Of a DNA stretch of 64,000 bases, positions 58,418-64,000 are shown one piece after another. Source of the DNA: Psettodes erumei (taxonomy: Eukaryota > Chordata > Actinopteri > Pleuronectiformes > Psettodidae); assembly GCA_016785225.1 (NCBI GenBank), contig JAFBJZ010000424.1:186001-250000 (forward strand), in the 5' to 3' direction. The notes under the pieces are model-generated. The model did no database searches. It saw nothing but the letters and a program-made list of their open reading frames with translations, and was not told the DNA's origin. Every line of letters begins with the position of its first letter. The first letter of the stretch is position 1. A program made the translations under genes and the position numbers.

Positions 58418-58705
58418 TGTTGAGAAAAAGGAAAGAGAGGGAGAGTCTAAAAAAAATGAGTGAGAGAGACAGATGGAAATACCTTGACTCACTTTGACTA
58501 TGAAAAGGCATGTGGAGGAGTGAATGTGAGTCTGTCTAACATCCGTGTGTGTGTGTGTGTGTGTGTGTGTGATTGATTGTTCCCCATGATGAACACCGAT
58601 TGCTTGCAATCAGGGAGGTGATTAAAAGTGGATTTGCTTCATTAAACCGTTTCGTGTGCTTCTAATGGTGAGTGTGTGTGTTTGTGTGTGTGTGTGTGTG
58701 TGTGT
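58200..58705. repeat. Cluster of four (GT)n microsatellites
   Basis: GT runs at about 58200-58225, 58351-58412 (31 units, the longest in the window), 58545-58571 and 58671-58705, separated by unique sequence. Minus-strand His-Thr frames through them are artefacts. Confidence 0.96.
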
Positions 58706-59596
58706 TTGTGCGTTCGTGCAGATGAGGTGAGAGTTAAAACATGATCGGGCCCAGTAAACCAAACTAAAGTACACACCAGCGTAACCTGTCATGGTGGGAG
58801 GGAAGAATTGTTTTGAGGGAAACTTTACTGTTGCTATAAAACAAGAAAAAACTTCAGAACATATTTACATAAAAAAAACAGGTGTTGGTTTTATGTTTTT
58901 TACTGCTGGATGCTGAGAGAAAAGTTGCCATTTCATCATCAGTCTTGATTCTGAATTGTGTAAATTTACACTGTTTAAAATCAAATGAGTTCAAATAAAA
59001 ATTAGATGGAAGCAATGATCTCCTCTGTCTGTCAATAATGTGTATAAAGCTGTAAACCATATATTTTATTTTACTGTACCAAGGAGAAGTTCACTGTTAA
59101 ACTGATTTTTCAGATTACTGCTTGTTGCATAAAGTTAAAAGAGGAAATGCTGTTACTTAAGAAAGCATCCCCCTCCACTTAATGCTGTACAGTACCAGCA
59201 TGACACACAAACAAGGAGGATCAGATCAGCACTGACCTCAGCTCAAGTGGCCCGATTTCATGTTTTTACCATCACACAGACGGCACAAACAAGTAACACC
59301 AATGTGTTTTGGATTCAGTCAGTGTTGGGATCATCAAAGTGAACATGCAAACATGGACACACACAGCGGCCTGAGGAAAGTGGAATCTAAGCCAGGTTGG
59401 ATCCGGTGGATTAAATCACAACATGTGCTGCTGTGTTCTCTGCCTGCACATGACGGTTTGTTGATCAAAAGTCAGATTAATAAAATTAGGCCGCGGAGTT
59501 TAACTCCATATTTGGTTATTCCTCTCTTTGGTTCGCGTCGTGTTTTCGTGTGAGTCTCATTCTGAGCTCGCTGATTGTGTCTCTGATTAACACACA

Positions 59597-59599
<3 letters not shown>

Positions 59600-59638
<39 letters not shown>
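59600..59638. repeat. (AC)n microsatellite
   Basis: A perfect AC run of about 19 units. Confidence 0.96.
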
Positions 59639-59643
<5 letters not shown>

Positions 59644-60946
59644 CACCAGGTAGCAGCTCCTGGGTCTGGTCAGTGTAATGGTCTCCAGGGAAACACCTTT
59701 GATCAGAGTCCAAATCAACCACAACAGTCAGCAGAGCAGCGGCCAGAATTTTTTTTTTTTTTTTTTTTAATCTAAAAAACATTTGCTCCAAAGCTTTGTC
59801 TCAATATTTATGGAGAGCACTTGAAAAAATATCCTGTGTCATTTCTTCAGGCACGAGAAGCTGCTTATTATCACATCAAAGCTGGATGAAGCTTTGGTAT
59901 GAGCTAAAATGAAGCCGTTAAAATATTTTCAACTGGTCTGGTTTGAGTTTGGCAGCGCTCATCTGAAACACATCCAGCTAACACACAGTCACCACACATT
60001 TATATTTCAACCATATGTATTAATTTATTACAGCTGCTGCCCATGTTTTCCTTCCCTTATTATTAGTCGTTTCCTCGATTAATCCATTAGTGAAATTAGA
60101 TTCATGCTGGGGGGGAATCACATTTTTCTTGAGCTCAGGGCGGCATCACCAATAAATAATAGAAAAAGAATAAATATAAATAAAAGACATAAATTTCACA
60201 ATTAAAATTTAAATGAGATTTTCAAACAACTAATTTACAACTACATATAATCTTGCCAATTCTCCAGATCTAAACTTGGAGTATGACTATTAGTAAAGAT
60301 ATTTACAGAGTTATAAAAAGCTTTAAATGTTGGAAACTGGAATCATTTCTGGGCTACTCACCATGATATAGCAGTCCAAAGACAACAAAATCTAATTAAA
60401 GTTTCATGTCCCTTCATTCACATATTGCTGAAACTTTATCTACTTTTAGTGGTCATTCTTTATTAACTGTACAATTCATGTTGCACCACAGTCTGAGCTT
60501 TTTAACCCCAAACTTCCAGTCAAAGACTGTCGAGTGTAATTTCCAAATTCAACTGTGAAATTCCAAGAAAGTTCCAAACTAAAGTGACATTCCTGTTAGA
60601 TTGCTGCTTCAAAGAGTGAAAATAAGATTTAATGATGTGAGTGGCGTGAGTTGTTTTTACACAACGTGACCTGATTCAAAGTGTCACATGACGACATGAG
60701 TGACAGCGACCTCACCCATGCACGAGAGGGGTAATGTGTATATGTTATCGCTTGCAGATAGAAATGCCACGATTAGATAAGAACTGACAGGATTCCTCAC
60801 CTGTCACAGGCTCTTTCTGCTCTGCGTCATGTATTTCTGATAATCACCGCCAGTCCAATACCAAACACATTAACACTGCAGAAGAAGATGCTTGAATGTC
60901 GCACTACACATCTGAGCAAACTTCTCTCTCTAAACCCAATATAGAC

Positions 60947-60948
<2 letters not shown>

Positions 60949-60977
<29 letters not shown>
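60949..60977. repeat. (GT)n microsatellite
   Basis: A perfect GT run of about 14 units. Confidence 0.95.
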
Positions 60978-60982
<5 letters not shown>

Positions 60983-63900
60983 GTCAGCTGGGAGATATTT
61001 CTCACAGCATGCAGAAAACATCTGGTCCTTGGCTGATCTCTGGCAGAGAGTCTGGCAGCATCACACTGACACAACGACCTGACAGCAGCCGTATCAGAGT
61101 TCATCAGAGGAGTTTACATTTCAGACTCACAACGTAATACTGAAAGAGAAATTCTCGCTCTGAGCTTCACTGAACTTGACCTTTTTCGCTTCACTCAGGC
61201 GATTTAAAGAGCAATAAAATGTTGTTTTTCAAGAAAGAAACATATTAAAGCCAAAGAATCTGATTTTATATAGTGACTCCAAACTGTCACACTCGATTGA
61301 AGGCTGCAAATCCAGTCGTCATAAAGGGTGGGGGTGCGTTCATTTTGTTCTTTTCGCAACACGAGTGGTATGAAGAATTAAAAGAAGAGATCTGAGGGAT
61401 CCTCCGCTGCCCAGTCACTCTGTGCGGGGGGCTTGTGTATCAGATTGATGGTTTTTGGAACATCACAGGAAGAGCTGGACAACACAAGGTGGTCAGGGAG
61501 TTTCTGAACATGTCCATCTGTTTGTGACTTAAGAACAGTTAGTCTGGACGCTCCCCCACCAATTCACCCTGTCACAACATTACAGAACACAGGTACGCTG
61601 TGCTGTCAACCTGCAGTGCACAGTCGGGCGGGGGGGGCAGACGCTGTAGCAAGAGATGGTGGCACCAAGATGACATGATGCTAAAGATAATCAACCTTCT
61701 TGGATTGTGCCTGCATAAAACAGGAAGTTGTTGTGCCGTGGGCCACGATGTCCCAGTTTTGCCTCTGACCTTCATGACCACATCTCTGTCCCGTCAAACA
61801 AATTAAACAAAAGGCAAACGAAACATTTTTAAGGCTTATAAGCTTTTTTTCTTGGTAAAACAAAACTGTCCACTAACCATTTGCTCTTTCAGAGACAGTG
61901 ATCCCTTTGTTTCGTGTGAGGCCTCAGTTAGCACATGCTAACGCTTAAACAGGACCAGAGGGAACGTGGCATCTAACGGGTCCATGTGTTCAGAGTTTGG
62001 ACTCAACAGAAAGCAGGTCCGCAGGATGATAGAAACCAAAACCACAGACGTCCTGACACCGTGTCAGTAGGACAGAGGACGGAGAAGTGTGCATTTACTC
62101 TCCATGTGCATGGGAAGCTCTCACACGGGTGGACGTGAATACTAAAGAACACATTCAGACAAAATTCAAAACGACGGCTGGCTAACATGTGTAAGAGAGA
62201 TGCATAGATAGGCTCAAATAAGCAACGCAGGTAAACAAACCCAGCAGTGCGTGGAAAAGAAAAGGAGCTGCTATCTCCACTACAATCTGTGTGCACAGAT
62301 ATGAGACCCGTCCTCAGCCTGAAGATTGTTAGAGAGCCAGTAAAAATGGTTTTGTCCTCTGTGGAGGGAGACATAAAGACTGTCACCAAAAAAAAAAAAA
62401 AGTCAAGATGCCTTCCAAGGTTCTCCAAACCAGGTTATTTTCACAGGGGGCACAAACTGAGCTCCATACATTCTTTAAATGTTCTTCTTAAATCAGCATT
62501 GTGAGTTAAACTATGTGGAGTGGGGATAATTTTCTCTTCTCGCAGAGAGGTTTGCTTGTCTTACTCCTGCCGAAGCAAAATTACCGGCCACTTCCTCCCA
62601 CCTCCCTCTACTAATAACATAGTTTGGCAAAGGTGGGTAAAAAAAAAAAAAGACATGGGGTGGTGGGGTTATCTGTCAGCTACTGCAAAGGCTCACGTGG
62701 TAAATTAATAATTAATTATAATGCAAATAAAATAAGGTTTTCATACCCAAGTCAATTCTAAAATGATAGAATTAGATAAAAAGGTCTGTCTGTATATTTA
62801 CTAATAATAATGTAAATATACATATAATAGTGCTAATAATAATGTTTAGGTTATCTCAATTTCAAACCTTTGTGTTTTTAAGTTTTTTATTATTTTTTTT
62901 TTTACATTTGTGTATATGAATATGGTTATGTTGAATTTTTCTTATAACTTAAACAGGAGTAAGTGGTTTTCCCACCAGCAGAGAACTGGACCAACTGGAC
63001 CGGACCTCACCTACGCCCGCGCTGATGCTGCTGTTTTCCTGTGAATGAGATCGAGGTATAGAGTAGCACGTAATTCCTGATGAGGTCTGAAACCAAACTC
63101 TTGTGTTTGTTATTCTAGTGAGTTCAGGTAGCAGCACCCCCCAGCCCGACCCCAGTTTATTTGACAGTCCTGCCAACACACATCCTGTCCAAGACATTTC
63201 TCCATCCATTTACCTGCCACAGTCTGAGCTCAGTCAGTATGGTACTTTTTTTTTTTTAAAAAAGGTACAAATTGTATTTAATCAATTTCTGTGGATACAT
63301 ACTCATACACATACATACATGACTTTTTAGTATTTTACAAAATATCATATACAATTACCTTTTTTAACTTTTTAATGCCTTGCTGTACTGTGTCATTTTT
63401 AATAATGTGTCACTGGATGGATGTTATTACATCCTGTTTTATTCTATTAACCCATTTTTGTGTATTGTCAATGAAAAGTAATACTAGTGGTACTGTGTTT
63501 AGAGTTAGGTCTGTCTGTCTGTTGGTTTAATAGGACGACTAATGTGTAACCTGCGGGGTATGAGCCATGCAAACCAACCGTAATATTCAAATAATTGCTT
63601 AATTTAACACATAGTTAATTGATTAATAGGAAGACAAGTAAAACTGTAAAGTGTCTAATACTTGTCTCATCCTGGAATCAAGGTGGATTTGAAACAGCCA
63701 CTGACTGCACCTTTGCTCTGGGACCGATTTCTCGGCTTGGTTTTCAGTTTTCACTTTGAATGTTGGGCTGTAAAAGTCACTGAGCTTTCCATTTTTATGA
63801 CATAGTACACCATGATGTTGTTGTTTTTTTGAGGATTTTAATATGTCTTTCCTTTCATCATTTCTTTGTTCAGTCTTATTTATGTCTTTGTTGTTTATTT

Positions 63901-64000
63901 CATTCTCTTATTTCCTAACTTCGTCTTTTACACAAATTGAAGTTGTTGTTGTTTTTTCAGCACTGGGGCCAAAATGAAACTCTTAACCACTGCCCACCGG

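Larger units (their letters stand above)
52730..64000 (-). other. Probable semaphorin intron 1 and upstream DNA, no exon supported
   Basis: I checked minus-strand donors here (for example near 58129, 59235, 60799, 63005 and 63193) for an exon with a signal peptide ending in phase 1 and found none that is open. The start exon may be short and missed, or lie beyond 64000. Content is AT-rich with many CA/GT runs, a 13-bp hairpin at 57931-57962 and a CpG-richer patch near 56560-56830. Confidence 0.5.

Noticed and set aside
58151..58609. 152-residue His-Thr repeat frame
   Set aside because: It is translated (CA)n microsatellite with no splice or family support.
1..64000. Search for CRISPR arrays, operons, prophage or bacterial defence genes
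   Set aside because: The window is vertebrate nuclear DNA; the repeats are microsatellites without regular spacers.

Overview
This is a gene-bearing stretch of vertebrate nuclear DNA, almost certainly from a ray-finned (teleost) fish. The exons are short and separated by small introns with standard GT/AG borders. (CA)n/(GT)n microsatellites are very frequent, and every recognisable protein is a vertebrate one. I saw no bacterial, phage, CRISPR, rRNA or tRNA gene. The species cannot be named from sequence alone.

Layout, left to right; all genes read on the minus strand. (1) 1-7418 is the first intron of a DOCK3-like gene. Its 12-codon first coding exon lies at 7419-7455 and its CpG-rich promoter at about 7.46-8.36 kb; the rest of that gene lies off the left edge. 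(2) 12134-23241 (possibly starting at 24034) is dcaf1 (VprBP), the substrate receptor of CUL4-DDB1 ubiquitin ligases. I resolved 29 coding exons. They add up to a 1595-residue protein only after two one-base deletions, in exons 18 and 19, are allowed for. (3) 25998-36477 is smpd4 (neutral sphingomyelinase 3), complete in 19 coding exons, with one apparent frameshift in exon 5. (4) 38518-52729 is a class 3 semaphorin, with 16 coding exons covering most of the sema domain, the PSI domain, the Ig domain and the basic tail. Its signal-peptide exon was not found. (5) 52730-64000 holds no exon I can support and is probably the first intron and upstream DNA of the semaphorin.

The genes do not form a pathway. 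dock3 and dcaf1 are also near neighbours on human 3p21.2, so that linkage is old. smpd4 lies on human chromosome 2, so its place here reflects a fish-lineage arrangement or a mammalian move. Exon coordinates were derived by hand from splice borders, reading phase and remembered family sequences. Each gene's exon lengths sum to a multiple of three after the stated corrections, which is a strong internal check.

I found no undescribed biological system. The observations most worth checking are the three apparent frameshifts, an in-frame upstream start exon in dcaf1, a TA-flanked inverted-repeat element in an smpd4 intron, CA-rich tracts directly behind 5' splice sites, and the identity of the semaphorin paralogue.
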